Below are positions 9,176-18,963 of a stretch of 64,000 nucleotides of DNA, piece by piece. Both the position numbers and the translations under genes were made by a program. The number at the start of each line of letters is the position of its first letter. Position 1 is the first letter of the stretch. The stretch comes from Hoyosella sp. YIM 151337 (GTDB lineage: Bacteria; Actinomycetota; Actinomycetes; Mycobacteriales; Mycobacteriaceae). The notes beneath the pieces were generated by a model. The model ran no database searches, had not been told where the DNA came from, and saw only the letters and a program-made list of their open reading frames with translations. The stretch spans positions 56,690 through 120,689 of the forward strand of contig NZ_JAPEIQ010000031.1 in NCBI RefSeq assembly GCF_026041215.1, read 5' to 3'.

Positions 9176-11290
9176 CTACACCAATCCCGCTCGATCAAGC
9201 ACCCACGCGTACTCGAATGCCACTTCCTTCCACTTCTCGTAGCGGCCACTGACACCACCGTGCCCAGCGCTCATTTCTGTCTTTAGGAGCACCTGTGAGG
9301 CACCGCATTCACGCAGCTTCGCCACCCATTTCGCCGGTTCGACGTACAGCACCCGGGTGTCGTTCAAGCTGGTTATGGCAAGGATTGGCGGATAGTGAGC
9401 GGTCGCGCTGACGTTCTCGTACGGTGAGTACGATTTCATGTACTCGTACACGGCTTTATCCTCGAGTGGGTTGCCCCACTCATCCCATTCGATCACCGTC
9501 AGCGGCAGGGAAGGATCAAGGATCGACGTGAGCGGGTCGACGAATGGAACGTTGGCGAGAATCGCATCAAAGAGTTCGGGCGCCATGTTGACGACCGCGC
9601 CCATCAGCAGACCGCCTGCGCTGCCCCCGTCGGCGATGACAGCCGACGCGACTCCTGTGGCACGGATGTGTGTGGCGCACGCGATGAAATCAGTGAAGGT
9701 GTTCTTCTTGGAGAGGGTTTTCCCTTCCTCGTACCATCGGCGCCCCATTTCGCCACCGCCGCGGACGTGTGCGACCACAAACACCATGCCACGGTCGAGG
9801 AGTGATAGCCGCGAGACCGAGAACGTCGGGTCCACGCTAGCTTCATACGAGCCGTAGCCGTATAGCAACGCCGGCGCGGGGGTCGCCGTGGACTTCCTGC
9901 GGATAACCGAGATAGGTACCATCGTGCCATCCTGGGCTTCAGCCCAGTCACGCCGCTGCTCATACTCATTGGGGTCATAACCGCCCAATACGGGCTGTTC
10001 CTTACGCACATGCAGTTCGCCGGACGCGAGTTCGTAGTCGAGCACACGCGTCGGTGTGATGAATGACGCGAACATGAGCCTCAGGTACGGCGAAGACCAC
10101 TCAGGGTTGGCGGCCGTCGACGCAGTATAGAGCTCTTCGCCGAAGTCGATCTCTGTGCGTTCCCCGTAACCAGCGTCAGTAAGGGGCCACAGAGCTAGCC
10201 GGGAAATCGCATCGCGCCGGTATGCGACGACCACGTGGTCGCGGAAGACATCGACACCTTCGAGCCGCACATCAGCGTTGTGCGGTATCAAGACCCGCTG
10301 GTCACCCGGCGCGCCGACCGGCGCGTCACATAGCTCGAAATTCTGCGCACCGCTGTTGTGCAGAATCAGGAAACGGTCCTCACCAGCAACAACGACATGG
10401 TCGATGCCGTACTCGACACCTTCGCGCCTCGGTAAAACCACCGTGAAGTCTCCGGTGGGGTCGGTGGCGGAGAGCACCCGCGATTCGCTGGTGATCTTCG
10501 AACCGACTTCAATAACCAGGAACTTCCGGCTGCGTGTCATACCCACGCCGACCCAGTACCGGTCATCTTCCTCCCGGTACACGACGACGTCCTCAGTGGC
10601 CGCAGTTCCAAGCCGGTGCCGCCAGACCGTATCGGGACGCCACGCGTCGTCGACGGTCAGATAGTAGAGGTACTGGCCGCTCGGCTCCCACATCGCACCC
10701 GGAAACGTATTTGGGATCTCATCGCCGAGTAGTTTGCCGGTGCGCAGATCCTTGACGCGCAGCAGATACCGCTCGTCGCCGGTCGTGTCGACGGCGTACG
10801 CGAGCAGGTGGCCGTCTTCGGTCACAGAGAAGCTGCCGAGCGCGAAGAATTCGTGTCCCTCTGCCTCGGCGTTGCCGTCAAGCAGCACCTGCTCCCCGGG
10901 GATGTCAGCACCTGGTTCAAGTGTCGGGGGCTCCCAGTCATCTCGGGAGTCGACCGGACACCGGCAATTCAGGCCGTACTGCTTCCCTTCGATGGTGCGC
11001 CCGTAATACCACCAGTCACCCCGGCGCACCGGCACCGATAAGTCAGTCTCAAGGGTGCGGCCCTTAATCTCGGAGAAGATCGTTTGCCGCATTTCCTCCA
11101 GGTGCGCAGTACGTTCCTGGGTGTACGCGTTCTCTGCATCGAGGTGGCTGATGACGTCGGGGCTCGTTTTGTCGCGCAGCCACTCGTAATGGTCGACCAC
11201 CGTGTCGCCATGGTGAACCCGCTCCTGCGGAATTCGCTTCGCAACCGGCGGGGTCAGTTCACCGGTGACCGCTGCAGGCTGTTCTCTCAT
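9176..11290 (-). CDS. ptrB: Oligopeptidase B (protease II), S9A prolyl oligopeptidase family
   Basis: A cytosolic serine peptidase of about 704 residues cutting after basic residues in short peptides. The N-terminal beta-propeller (about residues 70-400) precedes an alpha/beta hydrolase domain. The nucleophile lies in GGSAGG, the acidic residue in a NDTRV segment and the His in [10 protein letters not shown]. Choosing the ATG at 11290 gives an ATGA overlap with the purC stop codon, a strong sign of coupled translation; an upstream in-frame start at 11302 would add four residues. The purC-ptrB order is also found in M. tuberculosis, where ptrB is split into two genes. Here the gene is intact. 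Confidence 0.94.
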   Translation of the reverse strand: MREQPAAVTGELTPPVAKRIPQERVHHGDTVVDHYEWLRDKTSPDVISHLDAENAYTQERTAHLEEMRQTIFSEIKGRTLETDLSVPVRRGDWWYYGRTIEGKQYGLNCRCPVDSRDDWEPPTLEPGADIPGEQVLLDGNAEAEGHEFFALGSFSVTEDGHLLAYAVDTTGDERYLLRVKDLRTGKLLGDEIPNTFPGAMWEPSGQYLYYLTVDDAWRPDTVWRHRLGTAATEDVVVYREEDDRYWVGVGMTRSRKFLVIEVGSKITSESRVLSATDPTGDFTVVLPRREGVEYGIDHVVVAGEDRFLILHNSGAQNFELCDAPVGAPGDQRVLIPHNADVRLEGVDVFRDHVVVAYRRDAISRLALWPLTDAGYGERTEIDFGEELYTASTAANPEWSSPYLRLMFASFITPTRVLDYELASGELHVRKEQPVLGGYDPNEYEQRRDWAEAQDGTMVPISVIRRKSTATPAPALLYGYGSYEASVDPTFSVSRLSLLDRGMVFVVAHVRGGGEMGRRWYEEGKTLSKKNTFTDFIACATHIRATGVASAVIADGGSAGGLLMGAVVNMAPELFDAILANVPFVDPLTSILDPSLPLTVIEWDEWGNPLEDKAVYEYMKSYSPYENVSATAHYPPILAITSLNDTRVLYVEPAKWVAKLRECGASQVLLKTEMSAGHGGVSGRYEKWKEVAFEYAWVLDRAGLV

Positions 11291-12192
11291 GCGCCGCGCC
11301 ACGCTGACTCACCAAGCCAATCGTCGAACTGCAGCCCGGAAATCCGCTCGTATGCCTCGATGTAGCGCTTACGGGTCGCGTCGACGACATCCTCCGGAAG
11401 CTCCGGGGGCTGGGCGTCCGAGGAACGGTCCCAGCCAGATTCCGGGCCGGTGAGCCAATCCCGGACAAACTGCTTGTCGAAGCTCGGCTGAACTTTGCCC
11501 GGCTCGTAATCGGCGACAGTCCAGAACCGCGATGAGTCCGGTGTCAGCACCTCATCAGCAAGGATCAGGTTGCCAGCCGAATCAACGCCGAATTCGAACT
11601 TCGTGTCGGCCAGGAGCAAACCGCGCGCTTCCGTGAGTGACGACGCGCGGAGATAGATGTCGAGGGTTTCCTCACGAACCTTGTGGGCCAGCTCTTCACC
11701 AAGCCGGTCAACAACAGCAGCGAACGAGATGTTCTCGTCGTGGTCGCCGACGTCAGCCTTGGTTGCGGGAGTAAAAACCGCTTCTTCGAGTTTGCTGGCT
11801 TCAGTGAGGCCATCCGGCAGCGCGATACCGCACACCGTGCCGGTTTCGCGGTAATCCTTGAGGGCGGAGCCGGTAAGGTACCCCCGGGCAACACATTCGA
11901 ACGGAATCATGCTGAGCTTTTTGACGATCAGCGCCCGGCCAAGCACTTCCTCTGGGATTCGCTCGTCGTCAGGTGCCGACGCGAGATGGTGGGGAACGCC
12001 GAGTTCGCTGAAGAAGTACACGCTCATCGCAGTGAGGATGCGTCCCTTATCCGGGATCGGAGTGTTCAGGACGTGGTCGTACGCAGAAATACGGTCGCTC
12101 GCGACCATCAGCAAACTGTGTTCATCAATGTCGTAAAGGTCGCGGACCTTCCCGGACGAAAGGTGTGTGTAATCAGCCAATGTAGGACGCAC
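11287..12192 (-). CDS. purC: SAICAR synthetase (phosphoribosylaminoimidazole-succinocarboxamide synthase)
   Basis: Catalyses ATP-dependent joining of aspartate to CAIR in purine biosynthesis. The sequence carries the family's [10 protein letters not shown]-terminus, the ASDRISAYD motif and a LADTKFEFG segment near the middle. The GTG at 12192 gives a 301-residue protein whose beginning ([14 protein letters not shown]) matches known PurC starts, with TTAGGG about 8 bp upstream. Further upstream in-frame starts would add about 29 residues that do not resemble the family. The stop overlaps the ptrB start (ATGA). purB and purD lie a few kilobases upstream on the same strand. Confidence 0.95.
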   Translation of the reverse strand: MRPTLADYTHLSSGKVRDLYDIDEHSLLMVASDRISAYDHVLNTPIPDKGRILTAMSVYFFSELGVPHHLASAPDDERIPEEVLGRALIVKKLSMIPFECVARGYLTGSALKDYRETGTVCGIALPDGLTEASKLEEAVFTPATKADVGDHDENISFAAVVDRLGEELAHKVREETLDIYLRASSLTEARGLLLADTKFEFGVDSAGNLILADEVLTPDSSRFWTVADYEPGKVQPSFDKQFVRDWLTGPESGWDRSSDAQPPELPEDVVDATRKRYIEAYERISGLQFDDWLGESAWRGA

Positions 12193-12372
12193 GGCGTACA
12201 CCCTAATGGGTGAACTCGCGGAATAGGGTGTCGAGGGCCTCCGGCCACAAAGATTGACACACGATTTGGTACGGAACATGGCTCGACTGAAAAACGAGGT
12301 CAGTGACGTTTCAGACGGTACGGATGCGGCGCCGGAGCGACGCTGGCAACCCCCGGATCACCGTGAAAAACC

Positions 12373-12792
12373 TCACGCCTGCAACCCGCTCCGAATCTGC
12401 GCCGCCTGCGCATCTAGCGACATTCGGTGCGGCCACGAAAACGAGCCGCGCAGCCCAAGCCCGTCACCGCGAAACCTCGGCAGCACATGCAAATGCACAT
12501 GGAACACTTCCTGTCCCGCCGCTGCGCCGTCAGCGAGGAAGAAGTTGACGCCGTCCGGGCGCAGCGGGGAGGCCCGGACAGCAGCCGCGAGCCGCTGCGC
12601 CGCCGCAAAGATCGGGCCTGCCAGCCCGGGGTCTAGCTCTGCGAGATTGGATGCGTGCGGCTTCGGGATGACTAGCAGATGTCCGCGCGTCATCGGCCGG
12701 ATATCCATGAAGGCAAGCACATGCTCATCTTCGAAGACCCGGCTAGAGTCCGCGTGACCAGCGACGATCGCGCAGAAAATGCACGCCTCCAC
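12373..12792 (-). CDS. HIT-family nucleotide hydrolase/transferase
   Basis: A 139-residue histidine-triad protein with the N-terminal CIFC segment (possible zinc-binding Cys pair), the central MTRGHLLVIPK segment and the active-site triad in HVHLHVLPR. Members hydrolyse nucleoside phosphoramidates or dinucleoside polyphosphates. It starts 8 bp downstream of the purB stop and is probably cotranscribed with purB. A second HIT gene lies at 17539-17982 next to purD, so two paralogues flank the purine genes. Confidence 0.9.
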   Translation of the reverse strand: MEACIFCAIVAGHADSSRVFEDEHVLAFMDIRPMTRGHLLVIPKPHASNLAELDPGLAGPIFAAAQRLAAAVRASPLRPDGVNFFLADGAAAGQEVFHVHLHVLPRFRGDGLGLRGSFSWPHRMSLDAQAAQIRSGLQA

Positions 12793-12800
12793 AAAAGCGC

Positions 12801-14249
12801 CTAAAGGATCGGCGCAGGGGCGTATGCCGCCGCCTCCGGATACTTGCGTGTTAGTTCTTCCACAGCCTCGACCACGCGCTCCACCTGGGCCTGCGCACTC
12901 CCCGCGAACGATGCCTTATCTGCCAGCGCGTCATCGAGCGCCGCCCGGTCAAGCGGCAGCCGATCGTCGGCGGCAAGCCGGTCGAGCAAATCCTGATCGG
13001 CACCCTTCTCCCGCATGGCCAGCGCGACAGCGACCGCATGCTCCTTAATAACCTCGTGCGCGGTTTCCCGCCCCACACCGGCGCGGACAGCTGCCATCAG
13101 CACTTTTGTGGTCGCAAGGAACGGCAGGTAGCGCTCGAGTTCCCGGTCGATCACCGCAGGATATGCGCCAAACTCACCCAGCACGGTCAGGAACGTCTCG
13201 AAAAGGCCGTCGATAGCGAAGAACGCGTCGGGCAGCGCAACGCGACGAACGACTGAGCAGAAAACGTCACCCTCGTTCCACTGCGCACCCGCGAGTTCCG
13301 CAGCCATCGACCCGTACCCTCGCAACACAACCTGCAGGCCATTAACACGTTCACAGGAGCGTGTGTTCATTTTGTGTGGCATTGCGGACGACCCGACCTG
13401 CCCGGGCTGGAAGCCCTCTGTGACCAGCTCGTGGCCCGCCATGAGACGGATTGTGTGCGCCAGCGAGGAAGGCCCCGCAGCGAGTTGTACAAGTGCAGAC
13501 ACGGCGTCATGGTCGAGCGAGCGCGGGTAGACCTGCCCTACGCTCGCGAACACGTTCGTGAATCCGAGGTGCGTCGCGATCTGACTTTCGAGTTGCGCCA
13601 GTTTCGCCTCGTCACCGTCGAGGAGGTCGAGCATGTCCTGCGCGGTACCCATCGGGCCTTTAATGCCACGCAACGGATACCGGTCGATGAGCTCACGCAC
13701 CCGGCCAAGCGCTACGAGGGTTTCCTCCGCCGCTGAGGCAAAGCGCTTCCCCAGGGTCGTCGCCTGCGCCGCGACGTTGTGGCTGCGCCCTGCCATTACA
13801 AGACCCGAATACTGTGCGGCTCGCTCAGCGAGCCTCGCGACCACCGCAACGCCACGGGCATGGACGAGTTCAAGCGCCCGGCGGATCTGCAGCTGTTCGA
13901 CGTTTTCGGTGAGATCGCGACTGGTCATTCCCTTATGAATGTGCTCATGGCCGGCGAGTTCACTGAATTCTTCAATGCGCGCCTTGACGTCGTGCCGGGT
14001 GACCCGTTCCCGGGCAGCGATCGAGCCGAGGTCGACGCTGCGGAGCACACGCTGATAGTCCTCGAGCACACCGTCGGGCACGTCGATGCCGAGGTCCCGC
14101 TGCGCACGCAGCACCGCGAGCCACAGTTCACGCTCCAGCACGATCTTGTTCTCCGGCGACCACAGTTGCGCCATTTCACGGCTGGCGTATCGGGTGGCGA
14201 GGACGTTAGGAACGCGCGCAGTCTGCTGGGGAGAGTTGTCACCGGTCAC
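12801..14249 (-). CDS. purB: Adenylosuccinate lyase
   Basis: Acts twice in purine synthesis: it releases fumarate from SAICAR and from adenylosuccinate. The 482-residue protein carries the fumarase/aspartase superfamily signature GSSAMPHKMN, the HKGMTSRD segment and the AGRSHNVAAQ segment. Sequence similarity to the mycobacterial enzyme is high from PNVLATRYAS onward, so the GTG start may be about 12 residues early. An HIT gene follows after 8 bp, and a TetR-family gene lies 68 bp upstream. Confidence 0.96.
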   Translation of the reverse strand: MTGDNSPQQTARVPNVLATRYASREMAQLWSPENKIVLERELWLAVLRAQRDLGIDVPDGVLEDYQRVLRSVDLGSIAARERVTRHDVKARIEEFSELAGHEHIHKGMTSRDLTENVEQLQIRRALELVHARGVAVVARLAERAAQYSGLVMAGRSHNVAAQATTLGKRFASAAEETLVALGRVRELIDRYPLRGIKGPMGTAQDMLDLLDGDEAKLAQLESQIATHLGFTNVFASVGQVYPRSLDHDAVSALVQLAAGPSSLAHTIRLMAGHELVTEGFQPGQVGSSAMPHKMNTRSCERVNGLQVVLRGYGSMAAELAGAQWNEGDVFCSVVRRVALPDAFFAIDGLFETFLTVLGEFGAYPAVIDRELERYLPFLATTKVLMAAVRAGVGRETAHEVIKEHAVAVALAMREKGADQDLLDRLAADDRLPLDRAALDDALADKASFAGSAQAQVERVVEAVEELTRKYPEAAAYAPAPIL

Positions 14250-14317
14250 GCCTGTGCAGTCTAGTCTGGCCGGCCAGTTCAGCCATCAGACGCCTACTGG
14301 GTGCTTTCCATGTGGGC

Positions 14318-14905
14318 TCATACCGGGGGCGCGAGCTGATCGATCACCATGCCCAGAACGGCTCGCACGGCTGCCGAGGCATCTGGCGGTTCATCCAGCA
14401 CAGCGTCCAGCACTGCCCCCGCGATCAGCGCGTCGATCGCGCGCACATTCGCCGCGTCAGCGGTTCGGCCGCTGCGCTCAAGCAATTCGCTGATCGCGTG
14501 CCGCAGGTTCATGCGCATGCGCAACTGTATGTCTCGGAGTTCGGGGTGCCGGGTTACTGCCGAATGCTGCTCATAGTGCAGCGCAAGCGTGCCCCCAGCG
14601 CCCGACTCACCGACGAGCACTTCCACCAGCAGATCGGTGAGCGTTTCCGCCGAGCGCGAGCGACGCGCGACGGCGGCGACGTGCTTCTCGATGGCCTGAT
14701 TTGCCTCGGCGGCCGCAAACTCGGCGGCACTCGTCACGAGTTCGTCAAGGGACGCGAAATAGTAGGTGGTGGCAGCCAGCGGTACGCCTGCACGTACGGC
14801 CACAGCCCGGTGACGCACCGCTTCGAGGCCCCCCTCACGCAGGAGCGCAGCCGCTGCCGCAACAAGCGCGTGTCTGCGCCGCTCACCCTTGCGTGTGGAT
14901 GTCAC
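14318..14905 (-). CDS. TetR-family transcriptional regulator
   Basis: A 195-residue regulator with an N-terminal helix-turn-helix (GERRRHALVAAAAALLREGG then VRHRAVAVRAGVPLAATTYYF, ending in the typical YYxF turn) and a helical ligand-binding domain. The ligand is unknown. It lies between purB and an aminotransferase gene, in the position of M. tuberculosis Rv0775. An ATG start at 14905 matches the usual short N-terminal arm of the family. Confidence 0.9.
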   Translation of the reverse strand: MTSTRKGERRRHALVAAAAALLREGGLEAVRHRAVAVRAGVPLAATTYYFASLDELVTSAAEFAAAEANQAIEKHVAAVARRSRSAETLTDLLVEVLVGESGAGGTLALHYEQHSAVTRHPELRDIQLRMRMNLRHAISELLERSGRTADAANVRAIDALIAGAVLDAVLDEPPDASAAVRAVLGMVIDQLAPPV

Positions 14906-14979
14906 CGGGCAATCTTGTCAGCCGCGAGCGAAGATATCTGGTACTTGAGTCTCAGTTTGGTGAACGTCAGAAGCCGGCG

Positions 14980-16131
14980 TCAGGCCAAAAGCGTTTCGAG
15001 TCGCGCGACCGCTTCGTGCATCGTCGCTGAGTCGCCTGCGAAGCACAGCCGGATTGTCCGGCCCCCGTGTTGGGTGTCGAAGTCGATACCCGGCGCCATT
15101 GCCACCCCAGTTTCGGCGAGGGCGCGCGCACACCACGCCGTCGAATCCGACGTCAAATGCGAGACGTCGGCATAGAGGTAAAAGGCACCGTCAGCGGGCG
15201 CGAACTTCGTGATACCGAGGCGGCCAAGGCCGTCGATCAGGATGTCCCGGTTCTTCCGGTACCGCGCCACGTGGCTGTCGAGTTCGGCGAGCGAATCATC
15301 AGAAAATGCCGCCATGGCGGCGTACTGCGAGACGGCGGGCGGGCACACCGTGAGGTTACTCGCGAGCCGATTAACCGCGTCTCGGTAACGCGAGGGAGCA
15401 AGCATCCATCCCAGGCGCCACCCGGTCATAGAGAAATACTTGGACACCGAACCTACGACGGCGGATTCACGCGACACTTTCCAGGCGCAGAGCGGCGAAA
15501 CGTCGCCGAAGCTGATGCCGTGGTAGATCTCGTCGGAAATCAGCAGTGTGCCATGCGCTTCGCACCACTGCGCGATCGCCGAGTACTCGTCCGGATCGAT
15601 GATCGTCCCGGTGGGGTTCGCGGGACTCGCGACGATCAGCCCGGCAGGCGGTTCGGAGAGTTCCTCGAGCATCGCGAGGGTGGGCTGGAAGCGTTCCGCT
15701 GGGCCACAGTCGAGCTCGTGAACCCGGCAGCCTAGCGCCTGCAGCACGTTCCGGTACGCCGGATACCCCGGCCGGGCCATGACGACTGTGTCCCCCACAT
15801 CGAACGCAGCGAGAAACAGAATGGTGAAAGCGCCCGATGAGCCCGTGGTGATCACCACATCGTGCGGATCAACCTCCACGCCCTCACGCCGCTGATAGTA
15901 GTCGGCGATCGTCTGCTTGAGTGCCAGCATTCCGGTCGACTCGGTATAGCCGAGGACCTCCTCGGTGATGGCTTTGTGCGCTGCAGCAATGACAGCCCGC
16001 GGAGCGGGCGTAGACGGCTGCCCGGCCGCGAGCGCGAGCACGTCACCGTGCAGGCGCTGCCGGTCGGCGGCTGCCTTCCACACGTCCATCACATAGAACG
16101 GCGCAATCGCGGATCGGTCGGAAATACGCAC
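14980..16131 (-). CDS. Pyridoxal-phosphate aminotransferase, class I/II
   Basis: A 383-residue fold-type I aminotransferase. Motifs include ALAAGQPSTPAP (N-terminal substrate loop), ASPANPTGT (the Asn contacting the cofactor), DEIYHGI (Asp binding the pyridine nitrogen), and SVSKYFSMTGWRLGW, where Lys forms the Schiff base. A conserved Arg near the C-terminus (RTIRLCFAG) binds the substrate carboxylate. It resembles aspartate/aromatic aminotransferases of the AspC type, but the amino acid specificity cannot be read from sequence. It starts about 40 bp downstream of the purD stop on the same strand. Confidence 0.9.
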   Translation of the reverse strand: MRISDRSAIAPFYVMDVWKAAADRQRLHGDVLALAAGQPSTPAPRAVIAAAHKAITEEVLGYTESTGMLALKQTIADYYQRREGVEVDPHDVVITTGSSGAFTILFLAAFDVGDTVVMARPGYPAYRNVLQALGCRVHELDCGPAERFQPTLAMLEELSEPPAGLIVASPANPTGTIIDPDEYSAIAQWCEAHGTLLISDEIYHGISFGDVSPLCAWKVSRESAVVGSVSKYFSMTGWRLGWMLAPSRYRDAVNRLASNLTVCPPAVSQYAAMAAFSDDSLAELDSHVARYRKNRDILIDGLGRLGITKFAPADGAFYLYADVSHLTSDSTAWCARALAETGVAMAPGIDFDTQHGGRTIRLCFAGDSATMHEAVARLETLLA

Positions 16132-16173
16132 ACCACCGACCGTATCGGTTTTTCGCGGCGCACACCGTATTTG

Positions 16174-17433
16174 CTACGACGGTATCGAGATCTGGCCTTC
16201 CGCGGCGGCACGCCCGATATCAGTCCGGTAGTGGCTGCCCGCCAGGTGAATCTGGTCCACTTTGCGATAGGCGTCCGCACGGGCACTCGCGAGGTCGGCA
16301 CCGTGACCAATGATGCTGAGAACACGGCCGCCTGCGGAAACAAGCGCGCCGTCCGAGCGCCGTGTGGTGCCCGCGTGCAAAACCCCATCAATCTCCGCGC
16401 CCGTGATCACGTCGCCAGTGCGCGGTGTGCCCGGATAGTTCTCCGCCGCAACCACCACAGTGACGGCGGAGCCGTCTTTCCAGGTGAGCGGGCCAGCGTC
16501 ACCGAGCGCGCCGGTGGCAGTCGCGTACAACAGGCCAGCAAGCGGCGTTTCCAGCATCTCCAGCACAACCTGCGTCTCAGGGTCACCAAAGCGGCAGTTG
16601 AACTCGACGACAGCGGGACCGTTCGCGCCGATGGCCAAACCTGCGTACAGCAGCCCACTGAATGGACAGCCACGGGCGACCATTTCCCGAGCGACCGGTT
16701 TGACTACCTCGTCCACGATTTGCGTGACCATTCCGTCCGGCAGCCAGGGCAGAGGCGTGTACGCACCCATCCCGCCGGTATTCGGGCCGGAATCGTTGTC
16801 ACCCACACGCTTGTGATCCTGCGCCGGCAGCAGTGCCACCACGTCTTCGCCATCGACCAGGCAGAAAAGCGATACCTCCGGCCCATCCAGGAACGACTCA
16901 AGCAGGACGGGGTGGCCCTTTTCGAGCAGTTCAGCGGCGTGATCGCGCGCGATCGCGCGGTCGGAGCTCACCACAACGCCTTTGCCGCCCGCGAGGCGAT
17001 CGTCTTTCACTACCCAGGTAGGGCCGAAACGATCCAGCGCAGCGTCAAGATTCGCGGGAGTATCGACGATTTCCGCGTGCGCGGTGCGCACCCCGGCCGC
17101 CGCCATGACGTCCTTCGCGAATGCCTTCGAACCTTCGATCTGCGCAGCCGCAGCGGACGGGCCGAAACAGGGCACACCGATTTTCCGGACCGCATCAGCG
17201 ACACCCAGCACCAGTGGGACTTCAGGGCCGATAACGACGAGGTCGGGCGCCAACTCGCGAACGAGCGCCACTACATCATCGGATGAGGCGGCATCAACGT
17301 CGTGCTGTTCGGCGATCTCCGCAGTGCCCGCATTGCCGGGCGCGCACATCAACGATGTGACCGACGGATCGCGGCGCAGGGCCAGCAGTAGGGCGTGTTC
17401 ACGGGCACCAGAACCGATAACGAGGACTCGCAC
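16174..17433 (-). CDS. purD: Phosphoribosylamine-glycine ligase (GARS)
   Basis: ATP-grasp enzyme making glycinamide ribonucleotide, the second step of purine synthesis. The protein begins [15 protein letters not shown] and contains KGVVVSSD in the ATP-grasp domain and [10 protein letters not shown] further on. The GTG at 17433 gives 419 residues, the usual family length. The reading frame stays open upstream, but that extension covers the start of the divergent HIT gene and does not resemble PurD. Divergent from the HIT gene at 17539, with about 105 bp between starts. Confidence 0.95.
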   Translation of the reverse strand: MRVLVIGSGAREHALLLALRRDPSVTSLMCAPGNAGTAEIAEQHDVDAASSDDVVALVRELAPDLVVIGPEVPLVLGVADAVRKIGVPCFGPSAAAAQIEGSKAFAKDVMAAAGVRTAHAEIVDTPANLDAALDRFGPTWVVKDDRLAGGKGVVVSSDRAIARDHAAELLEKGHPVLLESFLDGPEVSLFCLVDGEDVVALLPAQDHKRVGDNDSGPNTGGMGAYTPLPWLPDGMVTQIVDEVVKPVAREMVARGCPFSGLLYAGLAIGANGPAVVEFNCRFGDPETQVVLEMLETPLAGLLYATATGALGDAGPLTWKDGSAVTVVVAAENYPGTPRTGDVITGAEIDGVLHAGTTRRSDGALVSAGGRVLSIIGHGADLASARADAYRKVDQIHLAGSHYRTDIGRAAAEGQISIPS

Positions 17434-17538
17434 GGTAGGACAGCCTACGGCGTCGCACTGAAGCCGACGCGCGCCGGGTTCCGCGTTGCGCGAACACGCG
17501 CCCGCAGATCGGCCCAGAAGCCTTGGCGGAAGTTGCGA

Positions 17539-17982
17539 ATGTACGCAATGCTCGATGCCATGGCTTCCATCTTCAGCAAGATCATCGCCGGCGAAATCCC
17601 GGGCAGATTCGTCTGGGAGGACGACGACGTCGTCGCCTTTCTCACCATCGCTCCGGTCGCTCCCGGACACACACTTGTGGTGCCGCGGTCAGAAGTCGAT
17701 CAGTGGCAAGACGTCGACCCGCAGCTCTTCCAGAAGTGCACGGCGGTAGCCCAGGTAATCGGCCAGGCAGTGCGCAAAGCCTGGGATGCGCCGCGCGCGG
17801 GGCTGCTCATCGCCGGGATCGAGGTTCCGCATCTTCACTTGCACGTATTCCCGGCATGGAAGATCGAGGGCTTTGACCTTTCGCAAGCGAAACCAGCAGA
17901 TGCAGCGGAACTCGACGCCGCCGCGGACACCTTGCGCACATCGCTGCGCGAACTGGGCCACGCCGAACACGTGCCGCAGTAG
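17539..17982 (+). CDS. HIT-family protein (second paralogue)
   Basis: A histidine-triad protein of about 147 residues with [13 protein letters not shown] near the N-terminus, [10 protein letters not shown] in the middle and the triad in HLHLHVFP. Function is nucleotide hydrolysis or transfer as for the family; the physiological substrate is unknown. The ATG at 17539 is preceded by GCGGAAG at suitable spacing. An ATG at 17560 (MASIFSK) matches the normal family N-terminus but lacks a ribosome site, so either is possible. Divergent from purD. Confidence 0.88.
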   Translation: MYAMLDAMASIFSKIIAGEIPGRFVWEDDDVVAFLTIAPVAPGHTLVVPRSEVDQWQDVDPQLFQKCTAVAQVIGQAVRKAWDAPRAGLLIAGIEVPHLHLHVFPAWKIEGFDLSQAKPADAAELDAAADTLRTSLRELGHAEHVPQ

Positions 17983-18058
17983 GACGTAGCCGCAGTCACA
18001 ACCCCTTGCCTGTCAGATGACAGATTTGCGATCATCCAGGTACGGACCAGCGTTCCGC

Positions 18059-18101
18059 CCGGACGAGGCACACCGTACCCGGAGAGCGACAAGACGGTGC
18101 C
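18059..18101 (+). promoter_or_regulatory. Guanidine-III riboswitch (ykkC-III class)
   Basis: The leader of the SMR gene contains CCGGACGAGG (18059-18068), CCGTACCCGG (18073-18082) and GACAAGACGGTGCC (18088-18101). These blocks follow the order and spacing I recall for the Thermobifida fusca guanidine-III aptamer. CCGG at 18059-18062 can pair with CCGG at 18079-18082 (P1), and GGCAC at 18067-18071 with GTGCC at 18097-18101 (P2, pseudoknotted). The Shine-Dalgarno AAGGAG (18102-18107) directly abuts the aptamer, so ligand binding can act on translation initiation of the exporter gene at 18117. Confidence 0.9.
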
Positions 18102-18116
18102 AAGGAGTGAAACCAC

Positions 18117-18431
18117 ATGGCATGGGTCGTTCTGTTGGTGTCTGGCGTACTTGAAGCGGTATGGGCGACTGCGCTTGGGAAGACCGAAGGCTTCACACGG
18201 CCGGTACCGACCGCGGTATTCGGTGTCGCATTGGTGCTGAGCATGCTCGGCCTGGGATACGCGATGCGTGACCTGCCGATCGGCACCGCGTACGCAGTGT
18301 GGGTTGGCGTGGGAGCAAGCCTGACTGTCGCGTACGCGATGACGACGGGAGCAGAGGCAGCGTCCACCGCGAAAGTACTTCTGCTTCTCGGCATTGTGGG
18401 CTGCGTGATCGGCCTGAAACTGCTGCACTGA
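18117..18431 (+). CDS. sugE: SMR-family guanidinium exporter (Gdx/SugE type)
   Basis: A 104-residue protein of four membrane helices. The essential Glu13 lies in VSGVLEAVWA, and the GTAYAVWVGVGA segment in helix 3 is the form found in Gdx/SugE proteins, which export guanidinium in exchange for protons, rather than in QacE/EmrE multidrug pumps. Gdx proteins work as dual-topology dimers, consistent with a single gene here. AAGGAG lies 9 bp upstream of the ATG and directly follows a guanidine-III riboswitch, which independently supports guanidinium as substrate. Confidence 0.93.
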   Translation: MAWVVLLVSGVLEAVWATALGKTEGFTRPVPTAVFGVALVLSMLGLGYAMRDLPIGTAYAVWVGVGASLTVAYAMTTGAEAASTAKVLLLLGIVGCVIGLKLLH

Positions 18432-18549
18432 GAATCCTCGAGCCGAGGGCGCAGCCGCATCTTGTTCAACTGGCTGTGGGAGTGGTCGCCGGCGGAATAC
18501 GATCTAGTTATCCCCTCCAGGCCGGAGTATTCGCTTAGGGAGAGCCACG

Positions 18550-18960
18550 ATGAAAACCACCGCGTTGCGAGCGGCAATCGCAGCAGCCGCACTTGCGCCG
18601 ATGCTGCTCGCAGCCCCCGCCCTCGCCTCCGCAGCGCCTAGCGCAGACGCTCGCGGAATCAACGAAACAACTGCTGAGGTCACCTTCCACAACGACCGGG
18701 GCGTCACTGCGACCTGCGGATCGATCTTGAATTTCTTCGGATCGCCGCTGTCGTGGTTCGGCCTGCCACCCGCGGTCGCGGTACCGCCTGGCGGCACCGC
18801 GTCGCAGCAGATTCCGTTCATCACGCCCGGTATCCACACCCTCATGTGGTGGTGCGACGTGCCGGGCGAGCAGGTCTACACCGGACGTGAAGGACCCGTG
18901 GCCGTCGGCGGTTTGTCCGTCGCTATCGTCGACGGCGTCAACCAGTTGCTGGGCAACTGA
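18550..18960 (+). CDS. Small secreted protein of unknown function
   Basis: A 136-residue protein with a clear Sec signal peptide: KTTALR then a hydrophobic stretch of Ala and Leu ending ALASAAP, with cleavage expected near residue 28-30. The mature part has two Cys residues (TATCGSI and WWCDVPG) that could form a disulfide, and a proline/glycine-rich PPGGTASQQIPF segment. No domain is recognised. AGGGAG 8-9 bp upstream supports the ATG. The 3' end is 3 bp from the stop codon of the convergent dienelactone hydrolase gene. Confidence 0.8.
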   Translation: MKTTALRAAIAAAALAPMLLAAPALASAAPSADARGINETTAEVTFHNDRGVTATCGSILNFFGSPLSWFGLPPAVAVPPGGTASQQIPFITPGIHTLMWWCDVPGEQVYTGREGPVAVGGLSVAIVDGVNQLLGN

Positions 18961-18963
18961 CCC

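Noticed and set aside
12290..12372. S-box/SAM-IV-like string (GGTCAGTGACG ... CTGGCAACCC) on the plus strand
   Set aside because: Only short pieces resemble the riboswitch, and no plus-strand gene follows; the next DNA is the antisense of the HIT gene.
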